Shown: positions 24,046-43,200 of the stretch, piece after piece
Position numbering within the stretch: position 1 is the stretch's first letter
How the letters are laid out: every line of letters begins with the position of its first letter
Assembly: GCF_000224145.3 (NCBI RefSeq)
Contig: NW_004190479.2
Location: forward strand, 1 to 61,429
Reading direction: 5' to 3'
Source: Ciona intestinalis
Lineage: Eukaryota; Chordata; Ascidiacea; Phlebobranchia; Cionidae
DNA: 61,429 bases
The notes under the pieces: generated by a model
What the model saw: the letters and a program-made list of their open reading frames with translations, nothing else
Databases searched by the model: none
What the model was told of the DNA's origin: nothing
Made by a program: the position numbers and the translations under genes

Positions 24046-28753
<4,708 letters not shown>

Positions 28754-29322
28754 TTTACACCAAGCACACAACACTGGGAACCAAGACACACCTACTTCTG
28801 TAAGGAGTGAAATATATATTTATATATCGTGTGTATTGTTGAACTATTGGCGGATATCTAAAATGATTTGTGTTTACAACAACATTTTAGGGTGCATATG
28901 ATATAAAAACGAATAACTAAACTGAAATATGTATAATCTCAAAACCCTTTTGGCGACCAGACAGCATACATACCAATATAATCAGTATCTGCTACCAATT
29001 TAATAAACAAACTAAAACTCCTTTAACCGATTGTTGTCATTTCGTTGTCACGGATTTCTCTAGTTACATTACAATAGCTTTCGCGACCCGCCAAAATAAC
29101 CCTCTGTGACATCATAACAAACATCACAACCATCTGCGACGAGACTATAGTTATTACGTCATACGCATCGATTCACGCGCACCAAACGTCCTGTTGACGC
29201 AAAATCAACAAAATTTCGTTGTAAACACCTCGCGATTACGTAGGGCGTCAAATAAACATTTGACAAGTGTTTTACTTAGTAAGCGTCGACCACAAAATAA
29301 TCACCCACAAAGTTACTTATAC

Positions 29323-29358
29323 CAAAGAGATTAAAACCAATTGGTTTTAATCTCTTTG
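29323..29358. mobile_element. 36-bp perfect palindrome inserted in a SINE
   Basis: CAAAGAGATTAAAACCAA is followed immediately by its exact reverse complement. Both sides carry CTTATAC (29316-29322 and 29359-29365), a 7-bp direct duplication. The flanks together read as SINE tail (AGTTACTTATACGTGGTAACT), which shows the host sequence before insertion. Confidence 0.75.
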
Positions 29359-29974
29359 CTTATACGTGGTAACTGGTAATAAATTAATATATGTGGTAAC
29401 TGGCAAATTCATTCATCCACTGAGGATGTTGGCAGTCGTAGACGAATTTAAATGTGTATAAGGTTGATACAGTTCTGGTTTTAACGTTCACGCAAATCCA
29501 AACCTAATAATACCGCGATGCTTGTATTGCTGGCGCGTATTTGTCGGGATAAGACAGTTAACGTGAATAGCTCCAACCCAGTGGTCACTGTTAGCTTGTC
29601 TAAATTACAAAAACACTATTACTCACGAAGTTACATACGTGGTAACTTATTCATTATCATATAGCAACATCAAGCTTCGAACCTGTTACCCTTGAGTCAA
29701 TCCTAGTTTATAACCACGTTTCTGTAATCAATGCGCAACTTTTCAGATAAAGGAGCAAACTAATAGCCATACGACCTATTAAAAACTAGTCATAACGCAA
29801 AAGCATATGTTTTCTTTGCTTTGATTAAATTTATTACCCTTGTCCCTTTTAACTTTAAAATTTATAATTTCACGGTCCATCGAACATCACGTGACATGTT
29901 CGTTCACCGGGAACGATTTAAAAATTCAGTTTGTTTTGATTTTGTGCTTGTTGTTGAATGAATGTCGCTTTTTA

Positions 29975-30078
29975 AACCTTGCATGGCGGGGCAACGACAG
30001 TCGTTATAACACAGGTGTTCTGTTTTATACACCTCGTGTTACCATGAATGTAACTTTGTGGGTGATTGTTTTAATAGC
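29975..30078 (+). repeat. SINE tail fragment upstream of CCDC77
   Basis: CTTGCATGGCGGGGCAACGA, GTCGTTATAACACAGGTGTT and CTGTTTTATACACCTCGTG match the family tail. It lies about 80-180 bp upstream of the CCDC77 start codon and may be within the transcribed leader. Confidence 0.7.
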
Positions 30079-30154
30079 TGTTAATTTGTGCTCCTAAATT
30101 TTTCGTTTATTCTAGGTTTTTTAAATTCCATTCAAATATCTTACGTCACGAAAC

Positions 30155-33785
<3,631 letters not shown>

Positions 33786-34272
33786 GCCTTATAATGGGGT
33801 TGGAACTATTACTGCTATTCAACATGAACTTTCTGTTAACTGTGGGTTGAGACTTAGTAATAATATGATCATTTTTAATAGAACAGAGTAATGGTAGAAT
33901 GTAAATTTGGTGGTCAAAGTACTTTTGCTTGAATTTATTTAAACAAAGTTTTCTTGTTATGAATATGACACCAACTGTGGCTTACGAGAGTTATTTTTTC
34001 ATAAATATAAGAAAGTGGTGATTAGGCATGTATGTGGTATCATGCTCTGGCTGCACAACTTAATGCTTCAGCTTCTGCTGTGTACGGCTTCCTTTATATA
34101 AACAGTTGATTTATTGATAAACCAGTAATAACCACTATGTTTCACTAATATTACTGTGTGTATGTTTACGTTGTAATGTTGGAAACATTTCTTCTCGGAC
34201 ATAAAACTTTTTATGCGACATTTTATATTTGGTGAAGATTTCAAGTCATTTGTTCAAAATAATCTTCAATGA

Positions 34273-34278
34273 AATAAA
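34273..34278 (+). terminator. Candidate poly(A) signal for CCDC77
   Basis: AATAAA followed by a GT-rich stretch (TGTTCTCTCGTGTTTGTTG), about 490 nt after the CCDC77 stop. Confidence 0.4.
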
Positions 34279-34384
34279 TGTTCTCTCGTGTTTGTTGATT
34301 GTGTGAAGTCACAAAGTTTAAAGATAAGTTTCATACGTTCATCATCACATGGAACTGTGTCATTGTAGCTGTGTACTTGTTGTG

Positions 34385-34545
34385 CCCAATGTATGCTGGT
34401 TGCATGTAACTTTGTGGGTCATTGTTTTTTTTTCGCAGACAATTTGGATAACTCATTTGTGACCACTGGGTTGGAGCAGTTACCGTTAAGTGTCTTGCCG
34501 AAAGATACATACGCCCACAATGGTAACATCCCCACCCACGAAGAT
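34385..34545 (-). mobile_element. SINE fragment in frame with the NATD1 N-terminal reading frame
   Basis: The sequence contains CATTTGTGACCACTGGGTTG, GTTAAGTGTCTTGCCGAAAG and ACATACGCCCACAATGGTAA, the reverse-orientation SINE core. The open frame that leads into NATD1 runs through it without a stop (from an ATG at 34393), so the upstream frame should not be taken as protein without transcript support. Confidence 0.7.
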
Positions 34546-34647
34546 ATATATAATGTCAAAACGTGCCCATTACAAAGAAAACTAAACACGTGCCCATTGC
34601 TAAGATTGCAAATGACGTCATTATATAAAAAATCCCCCAAGTCGAAA

Positions 34648-35808
34648 ATGTTGTCGCGAAGCGTCGCTCGTAATTTACGAAAAATGTCAAATTTTCCTCA
34701 AAAATCGTTAAAAGTTGAGCACGACGTTGCGAATAAAGAATTCTTCGTTAAAATACCCGGTGAGTCTTTAAACATCTCTTTCCATATAAAACCTATTAAA
34801 CCATTTCCTGGCCATATGTTGCGGCTTCATTGCAGCATATGTAACTTGTGGGAAAAGGATTAATATTTTGGTTTGTAAAGTTAGTGCGTGGTTGGTTGTG
34901 CGTTAAAATGTGAGCATGTTATAATCTTAATATTAGTTTTATTATTGTCAGCTTACTAGGTGGTTTATTTATCTTTTGTATTAATGTATTTAAATGGAGA
35001 CATAAAGAGTATTAGTTATGAATAAACCTACTATAGCAGCATCTGTAGGGCCTAAGATTTCTAAATACTATGGAATTTTTGTCTAGAAAATGAAAAAGAA
35101 TGATTTTTGGTTATTTATTTTTTTGGTCTTCGCTAAAAATTGTGGGTTTAGCTGCCTTGATTTTATTTGACTCTTTCAAGCAGTTTCAATTAATCTTTAT
35201 CTTCGCTATCGTATTGAAGTAAAAAATAAAATTTAAATAATCTGAACGACTCTCATCTTGTATGAAAACGTAGAGTATTTCCAACATTTCGTCCTAAATC
35301 GTTTTTTCCTACCAGATAAGCTGTTGAAAGAATATTTACATTATGCCTGGTAGAAGTGACATAATGTTTTAATTCAAACTCTAGGATGCAATGAAAGAGC
35401 TTACCTGAGTTACCAAGAAATTGGAAAGGGGTCTGTAGACCTTGAACACACGGTGGTGCCAGAGAGTTTCAGGGGTCGAGGCATTGGGCAGATACTTGCT
35501 AAAGTAGGTGGTGTTGTAGTTGTCAAATAAATGATTGTAACTTATTTATCCTCCCATGGCGGGGCAACGACAGTCGTTATAACACGGGTGTTCTGTTTCA
35601 TACACCTCGTTTCTGTTACGAGTTATCACGTATGTAACTTTGTGGTTGATAAAGTCTATTTCAAAATTTAAATAAATTTCTATTTTATTTTTAGACAGCC
35701 TTAGACGATATGGTTGCGAAAGGAATGAAAATGAAATTGACGTGCTGGTATCTACAAAAATATGTGAAAGAAAACCCTTCCGATGATTATAAACATCTTG
35801 TTATTTAA
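34648..35808 (+). CDS. NATD1: NATD1-like GNAT N-acetyltransferase domain protein
   Basis: Three exons (34648-34759, 35385-35503, 35695-35808) join in phase and give about 114 aa, close to human NATD1 (113). The small GNAT fold is recognisable: KVEHDVANKEFFVKIPG, then YLSYQEIGKGSVDLEHTVV, the acetyl-CoA loop PESFRGRGIGQILAK (R-G-x-G), and LTCWYLQKYVKENPSDDY near the end. The reaction in vivo is unknown for this family. The N-terminus (MLSRSVARNLRKMSNF) is short, Arg-rich and without acids, as in a mitochondrial presequence; this is inference. The frame is open upstream to 34393 through a SINE. ATG 34648, with 34612 and 34684 as alternatives, is preferred because it lies after the repeat. Intron 2 contains another SINE tail. 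Confidence 0.9.
35535..35655 (+). repeat. SINE tail in NATD1 intron 2
   Basis: CCATGGCGGGGCAACGACAG, AACACGGGTGTTCTGTTTCA and TTATCACGTATGTAACTTTG occupy most of this 191-bp intron. Confidence 0.75.
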
Positions 35809-35869
35809 TATTTGTGTAAACTTTACCTGGTGTAGCTTTGTTAGATATTTAGTAAATTTTAGGTATAGA

Positions 35870-35875
35870 AAATAA
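35870..35875 (+). terminator. Poly(A) signal of NATD1
   Basis: AATAAA lies 62 nt after the stop codon and is followed by a GT-rich stretch (TTTGTGCTTTATGGTTGT). Confidence 0.6.
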
Positions 35876-36396
35876 ATTGTTGCATTCATAACATACGTTT
35901 GTGCTTTATGGTTGTAGGCTAGATTTTTTGCTGTTGCAGTTTTGTATCTTTGCTTACTTATATCGTTTCTTTGGTGTTCAATTCCCTACTTTGGCCTCGA
36001 ACGTGTAACTGCAAACTAATGCACCAATTATATATCAAACCATCTCCCATTATTTTCCATACTTTGTGCCCTACTATTATTTAAACGCCAGCAACAAAGT
36101 TTTGATTTATTTTTAACATTCATTGTTCTACAGTTTTCCATTTAAATAAGTTTTACAATGTTCTAGGATTATTCTGCAAGGAAGGAGTTTATTTAAAAAA
36201 ATATTCAACTTATTTAAAACAACATAATTAATTGGGTTTATGTTTATTACAGGGGTTCCAGATGTTTCACCAAGCTTAAATTTCAATGTTTCATAATTGT
36301 GTTTTGTTTAATCATAATACTGTATTATGCTAATTCTGCTTCTAACTGTGAAAAATTGTAATTTATTTTGCAGGTTTTGTAGCTAAGTTTTCCACA

Positions 36397-37019
36397 ATGC
36401 CAGATACTGTTATACCAGCTGACTTAAATGAAATCAAATCCAACTTTGATGATTTAGACTCCAAAGATTGGGCTCTACACATCAACATGGGGTGGGTTTG
36501 CATCTCAAAACCAAGCGCAAAGTTTGAAGATCCAGACATAAAAATAATCATCAAACAAGGGGACGACTACAGGATTATAGTGGGCGGGGTTTTCATTGAT
36601 AAGAAACTACCGGCAATACAGGAAGATAAACTTATTGACGTGCTGAAGCTTGCCGAAGGTTATTACGAGATGTTATGCCCGGGATATAATGATGTTGGGA
36701 GTAGAGATGACTTCGTCGTTTACCATCGTAGATATTCGTTCGATGTTTTCAGCGAAAAAGTATCAGGGCTGAATATGAGACTTTGTATCGCTCTCCTGTT
36801 TGTTCTGGGTGGCAGGGGGAAGATGGCACGCCGTGTACGTCTTGTGCCGCGTTGTATAAAGATGGCGAATCTAAAGTTAAACCGGATGACCCCGTGTTAA
36901 CTGCCGAGCATCTTACCCAACTCATCAACGCAAACACTCCCCCTGACCTCAGTAGATTGGTTAAAGGGGGACAAATTATTTTGAAAAACAACAATTTCAA
37001 CTTTAATGTGATGTTTTAA
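36397..37019 (+). CDS. Unidentified single-exon protein with an apparent one-base frameshift
   Basis: A first frame runs from ATG 36397 through about residue 120 (DLDSKDWALHINMGWVC, IIIKQGDDYRIIVGG, KLAEGYYEMLCPGYNDVG, VVYHRRYSFDVFSEK). Protein-like sequence then continues in another frame to the stop at 37019 (YETLYRSPVCSGWQGEDG, PCTSCAALYKDG, LTQLINANTPPDLSRLVKGG). The switch falls at a run of five A at 36755-36759. A single missing A would restore one frame of about 207 aa. A sequencing or assembly error, a null allele and a young pseudogene are all possible. An acceptor (attttgcag) ends at 36373, so a 5' UTR intron or trans-splicing is possible. The second half has a C-x10-C-x2-C pattern. 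I do not recognise the family. Confidence 0.65.
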
Positions 37020-37049
37020 TGGCATTGTTACATAACAATGCATTTTATG

Positions 37050-37055
37050 ATTAAA
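37050..37055 (+). terminator. Variant poly(A) signal
   Basis: ATTAAA lies 31 nt after the stop of the preceding ORF and only about 190 nt before the next start codon. Confidence 0.35.
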
Positions 37056-37243
37056 GAATCATGTTTATTACAAGATTCTTGGCAATTGTTCATTTTGTAT
37101 TATGTTTCCACATTTTTTATTTGAAAAATGTTTTTACCCGCACACTTTTGATGACTGTTGTTTTGCTGCTAATTCCCTTCTCTTCTTGTTTTATTTAGTT
37201 TCCTAATTCATGTTATCTTTTAAGATTTAATATTAATTTAAAG

Positions 37244-40200
37244 ATGAAACGTAGAAACACATCCAAACCGGATGAAACAAAAGTAACAACGGGAAAAACA
37301 AATGTCGCAAATTCCAAATCAAAACAAAGAAAAGAAAAAAAAGCTCACGGCCTCGCAACCAAGAACCAGGTACCATGGCTGGTCTATTTCGCACAGCAAT
37401 GATTAAAACATTTTGGTATAAACTCATAAATTTCCACAATATTTTATAACTCTTTATGAGCATAAAATAATATTATTCAACTCTACAACTTTTACAATAA
37501 CAGTTAAAAGGCGTTATAAACCCCTTCAGTAGACGATCCAACCAAACTTTGTGTTTCAGGTTTCGTAAGCAATGTATTAAAATCCATAAACATCAATTTA
37601 ACAAAATCCCGTAATTTTGTGGTTATGGAATATGAGACACTTATATCAACATATCATGTACTATTACACAACTGTTAGAATAACATGAACTTTAACATTC
37701 CAGTTATACAGTGGTGTCAGAAACAAGATAATTCTCATTGTTGGACTTTACATTTTGGCTGGAGCTGGTTTTCTGTATTGGCATGGGATGGGAAAATCAC
37801 CCGAGGTAAAATACATTGTAAGCATGGGAACCTACCATGCACTGATATATGTTATGATAACCTCATGCGGAAAAGCATCCGAAATGATATTTATGTACAA
37901 GGGAAACACAGTAGCACGTGGTGTGTTTAAACAAAACATTGGTGATAATGAACAAGTCTTAATATGAGTATGATACCCTGGTTTTCCAGAAGATAGGACC
38001 TTAAGTTTATAAGTTGTAGCTTTAAGCCATAAGGCTTATATTGTTGGACGATTCTCGTTGCAACATAACCAAATACACCAAGTGCTACTAAACATACAGC
38101 AAATAAAATCAAGTCCAACTAACGGTTTACCAAAGATTTCACCAACAACCAGCAACATCATAAGACTTTTATTGAAATCTAAATAATAAGTTAAATGCAT
38201 CCCATATGGTGAGTGGTAACTTCCTGGATTTGTTTCCTTGATTTCTTCTCAATTTACACAAGCATGATTTGGATGGATATTCCTAGGTTAACGCATGTTG
38301 ACTGTTGCAGTAATTTATCAGACATTTAAATATAAACTTTTTATTCGGAAATTTTTTAAAAATGTCTAAAATAACAAAACACTAAAACTTGGATTTTTGA
38401 AAGATTTTGTTAAAATAACGTTGTACGTTTTGTTTTACAGAAAACTAATATTAATCTAACAGAATGTTCCCTAAACATAAGTTTCAGTGCTTTTGTGTAT
38501 AACAAAAAAAATTAAATTATAATAAAAAAAAAAAATTAAACTAAATAATATTCAATTACTCATTTAAAGATGTTGCTACGAAACATAACGTGATCCGATT
38601 TCACGACTGAGTTACATGACTTATGTTATTTATGGGGTTCATACACAACGTGTTTACGAGTGACATTTAGTCAATGTTTGCTGTTTATTCTTCAACATTC
38701 TATTGAACTAATAAATGATGAATGAAAGTAACTTATCTTTGCATAACGGGGCAACTACAGTCGTTATAACATGGGTGTTCTGTTTCATACACGTCAAAAC
38801 TTCGTGTATGATAAGTAACCACTGGGTTTTGATAAATTACTGTTATGTGTCTTGTCCAAGGACACACAAAATAAATGGTAGCAGCGTCGAGCCTTGAACC
38901 TGAAACCTCAATAACGTAAACACAATTGTTCCTCAATTGTAACAAATGATGAACAATACCCATTATAGTTACCTCCAGAAGTTGAGGAAGAAATCCTTGG
39001 TTCGCTTCCACAGGACATGAAGGATATGGACCTGCCAAATGTCGGACCTTTCCGCAAAAAAGCTTCAAATACTTTGTTGCCCGATAATAAGGTATTATGA
39101 TGTCATAGTCTTATGGAGGTGTATTGTGATATGTTCTATGAAACTGGCCTTTGTCCAGCGTTTATATTATTGGACAATTCTCGTTGCATCATAACAGAAT
39201 ACACCAAGTGCTACTAAATATGAAGCAAACAAAATTCAAGTCCAACTAGTGCTGTACCAAAGACTAAAATATATTTGTGATTGCAAATTATTTCACCATT
39301 ATAAGAATTTTATTTAAATAAGAGACTGATAATGCTTGTTTCCGGCGGAATATATCTTTGGTACACCATTGGTTGGTACTTTGTTTGCTTTCTATTTATT
39401 AACACTTGGTGTACAGTGTGTAGTTTATGTATTTATCCGACTGTGTGGTTGTATTGTATTTTATAACATAATTATAAAATTATATTAATTAACTTGATTT
39501 TAGGAAAACAGGAATATAAATAATTCAGCAAATTCTTTGTTAATGTTAATTCTTCATTTGAACAAAGTTTACTTTTTATTTGAACAAATTCGAACTTAAT
39601 TAATTAGAAATAGTTGTAGTTTCTGCAACAGTTACGTTGTGTATTCGCCCTAGGCAACAAACACTTGATAACCAACTTCTGTTTTGTAACAAACATATAA
39701 TTGTGGTTGCACGAGAATACAACCAATGTTGAATACTTTGCATGGCTACTGCAGTTCTAGGTGGAATATATTCCAAGAACTAATATTCTGCTAAATAATG
39801 ACAAATTTATTGAAACCAACATTTTGTCAGCCATAAAACATGACTTTTTCCAAGGTTAATATTGGTTTTAATAAAATCTTTGTTGATTTTTGTGTCAGAA
39901 GATCAGTTCTTAGGAAATAGTTATATTTCTTTAGTTGATATCAGGAACACATTATCAAGTAAAAATTGTTTCTTTTTTCTCCCCTTTTTTACCAGTAAAT
40001 CATGTTTACTAAAGGCAACTTTTGTATAAAAAGAACTTTGAAAATATTAAATATTAAAAGCATGAATATTTTCAAATATAATCTGTGCGATTCTAAGTTC
40101 AACAAAACTTTATTGTTTACCTGCATTAAATATTAAACCTTGAACAAGCTTGCCGTTGCACAAACAACACAGACATGCAAATTTTGGATCGTTTCGTGTT

Positions 40201-43200
40201 ATCCAGTGTTTATAAACATTATGTTCTTGTACAGAAGGTTTATAAACGCCAGAATAAATAAGGGAGATACATGTCGCCACCATTTATAGACGCTTTTTAA
40301 TTAAAAGAAAAACATTTTTTAACTTTTAGGAAATACTTTTTGTTTAAAACCATATTTTGTTTTATTTTTTAATGAAGCCACCCACTAACCCCCTGGTTGG
40401 CCTACTAATGTTAAAGTTGTTGCCACACCAACCACACAAACCTTTGGTGACATGTCGTATTTAGTTTACTCACTTCAGGATAATAATTGCAAATGCTTTT
40501 TTCATCACTTGTTAGAATGCTTTTTCTGGTTAGTTTCTGGCTCTACATTATTTTACTTGACATTTTGATTAATAAAAACTGAATTTGTATTTTAAGGTGA
40601 AACAAACAGAATCAAGCAAGGGTAAGAAATCAAACAAAACAGGGAACCACGCACCAGTTGTACCAGGTATTTGTTTATTTTTATGTTTTTTAAATGTATG
40701 GCTGGCAATGTGACCCATTAGTGACCACTGGGTTGAAATATATCATTATCAATAACAAAAGATAGTTTGATCACAAACACAATGTAATAAACATCACCCA
40801 ACATAGAAACAACATTAGAAGAAACAAAGTTTCCAAATTTTGAACAAAAAATTCAAAATGAGCTGAAAGTTAAAAACATTGGGGACAAAACATGGACAGA
40901 GGTGAAAATAAGGAAGAATGTGAACAACACCAATGTGAGGTGAGTGTTTTTGTTGTTGTTATTGTGTTAAGTCATATCACCCACAAAGTTTCGTTCATGG
41001 TAACTTGTCAGGGGGCTTGAGGTGTATAAAACAAATCACCTGTGTTATCACACAAAAAAGTTTGATTTTTCGGTTTGATTACAATAATAAATTGTTGTTG
41101 ACAGAAATACATAAGTTAGCCTGTTTGCATAAAAGTCTCATTCAGCCATTCCCTCACTACAAGTTTTAAATATGTTTTAATTGAAAAAATATCTTTTTTT
41201 AAACGTCACTGTTTTCTTCTGTTTTCCAATAATTTAAGTTTTGTTTTATTCCCACAGAATTTACACCATGGATGATTTTCTTTCATCACGTGAATGTGAA
41301 GGCCTCATGAAAGCTCATGATAATCATATGAAACAACATGATGATCAAGGTCCCATCATTTGCTTTAGTGACGAGACAACTATGGGAAAATATCTCGAAC
41401 AAATTAAAGAAAAATGGACGAAAAGAATTTCAAGTCAAGATTGGACACAAGGTTCATGGAGATCTTATAAATATTGTGTCAGGAAAATAGAAATATTATA
41501 AATTTTACAATAGTAATTAAAATTTTATAAATATATCTTTTAAAACTGAAGCTGAAATTATTATAAATTATATTTCTATTAATAAAAACATAATCATCAT
41601 TTTAAATTTAAAATATTGTAAATATTTTATGTTATGTAATACCTACATTGAATATGGTCCCATTTTATACAGGGACCAGATGTTTAAACGCTTCAGTGTC
41701 GGCGCAACTTAACGGTAAACTACGTTGGAGTCATAGCACCTCGTTCTACCCCGGGGAAAGCCCCTTCTCCACCACGTTTGAAACGAGGGTGGCTGAACAA
41801 ACGGGGTTGAACGCAAACAATGGCGGCAAGTTTCAGGTGTTGTGAAAATTTAAAGTTGGTTGTATATTATCGCGTATATTGCTTTACAAGACTTATTTGG
41901 TGAATGCAATATACTTTGGCTCTGCTTGTTTGTATAGACACCTAACAGCAGGTAAAAGCTATTTTAGGTATAAAATTTGAGTGCTAAAACATGATGTCAC
42001 CATGGTTTAAAAAGTTAGGTAACATCAATCTCCCATATTATTCACATCATGCAGTCTATACTCCCCATGCTAAACTCCAGTGTTTCCAGATAACTTGTTA
42101 CCCAGAAGGTGTTGGTTACAAGCTACACACAGATTGTACGGAAGGCAACACTGATAAACGAGATCGATTTGCGACGATCCTTGTTTACCTTAATGATGTC
42201 ATAGAGGGAGGACAAACACAATTCACAGGTGTGTATGACATCATACACAATAACGATCAAGTTTAAAACAACTTTATTTGAAATACATTCCATTCTACAT
42301 GGGTGACGCAACGTAGCATGCTAGGGGACCTGGGATTTATGTCAGAGTTGGCCCATTACCCCAACACCCAGGGTTCCACTGCCTGGACCTCACCCGATGT
42401 TGAAGCCTGTCACTTCCCAGATGCTATATAGATATTTATATATATTTTTTAGGTATTTTTATTTAATTGTTTGGTTTCCAATTTAAGATTTCTATGCATG
42501 TTGTCAAGGTTTCTATGTTTCAGAACTCGGAGTCTCGATTACGCCAAAGAAGGGAAAGGCCCTCGTGTGGACAAACATGGATAGCGAAGGTCATTGTGAT
42601 GTCACATCGTATCACCAAGCGAGCCCCGTTATTAAAGGGAGAAAATGTATTTTACAACGATGGTGGGTAGTATATGATGTCTATGTTGTACAACGATGGT
42701 GGGTAGTATATGATGTCTATGTTGTACCACGATGGTGGGTAGTATATGATGTCTATGTTGTACAACGATGGTGGGTAGTATATGATGTCTATGTTGTACC
42801 ACGATGGTGGGTGTTTGTTTGCCGGCGTGACGAACAGAAAATACGTCATTACCCTGACACCCAGGTTGCTACAAGCTATTAGTGACCACTGGGTTGGAGT
42901 AATTGCCGTTAAGTAGCTTGCCCAAGGACACATACCACATACGCACACAATGGTAGCAGTGTAAAGCCCTAACTTGGTATTCTCTGGGCTAGACCAGACT
43001 TAATATTAAGCTGTATTAACACATGCCCAAGTTATGTTTATACAAGTTATATTGTTCCAGGAATCATTATTAGAACTTTCCCAAGTTAGGTATAACTGTG
43101 GAATAAAATGAAAAATACAAAAAACAATACCCACAAAGTTACATACATCACATGGTAACTTGTAAGCTGGCACAAGGTGTATGAAACAGAACACCCGTGT

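Larger units (their letters stand above)
28754..30154. promoter_or_regulatory. Shared head-to-head upstream region of PP1 and CCDC77
   Basis: The start codons of PP1 (minus) and CCDC77 (plus) are 1.4 kb apart with no other gene between them. The interval holds SINE fragments (about 29280-29420, 29520-29655, 29975-30078), a palindromic insertion at 29323-29358, and TACGTCA-type sites. A possible acceptor (tttattctag) at about 30115, just before the CCDC77 start, could mark a 5' UTR intron or a trans-splice site. Confidence 0.4.

Noticed and set aside
36749..37000. Minus-strand frame opposite the unidentified single-exon gene
   Set aside because: It is the antisense shadow of the plus-strand reading frame, without its own signals.
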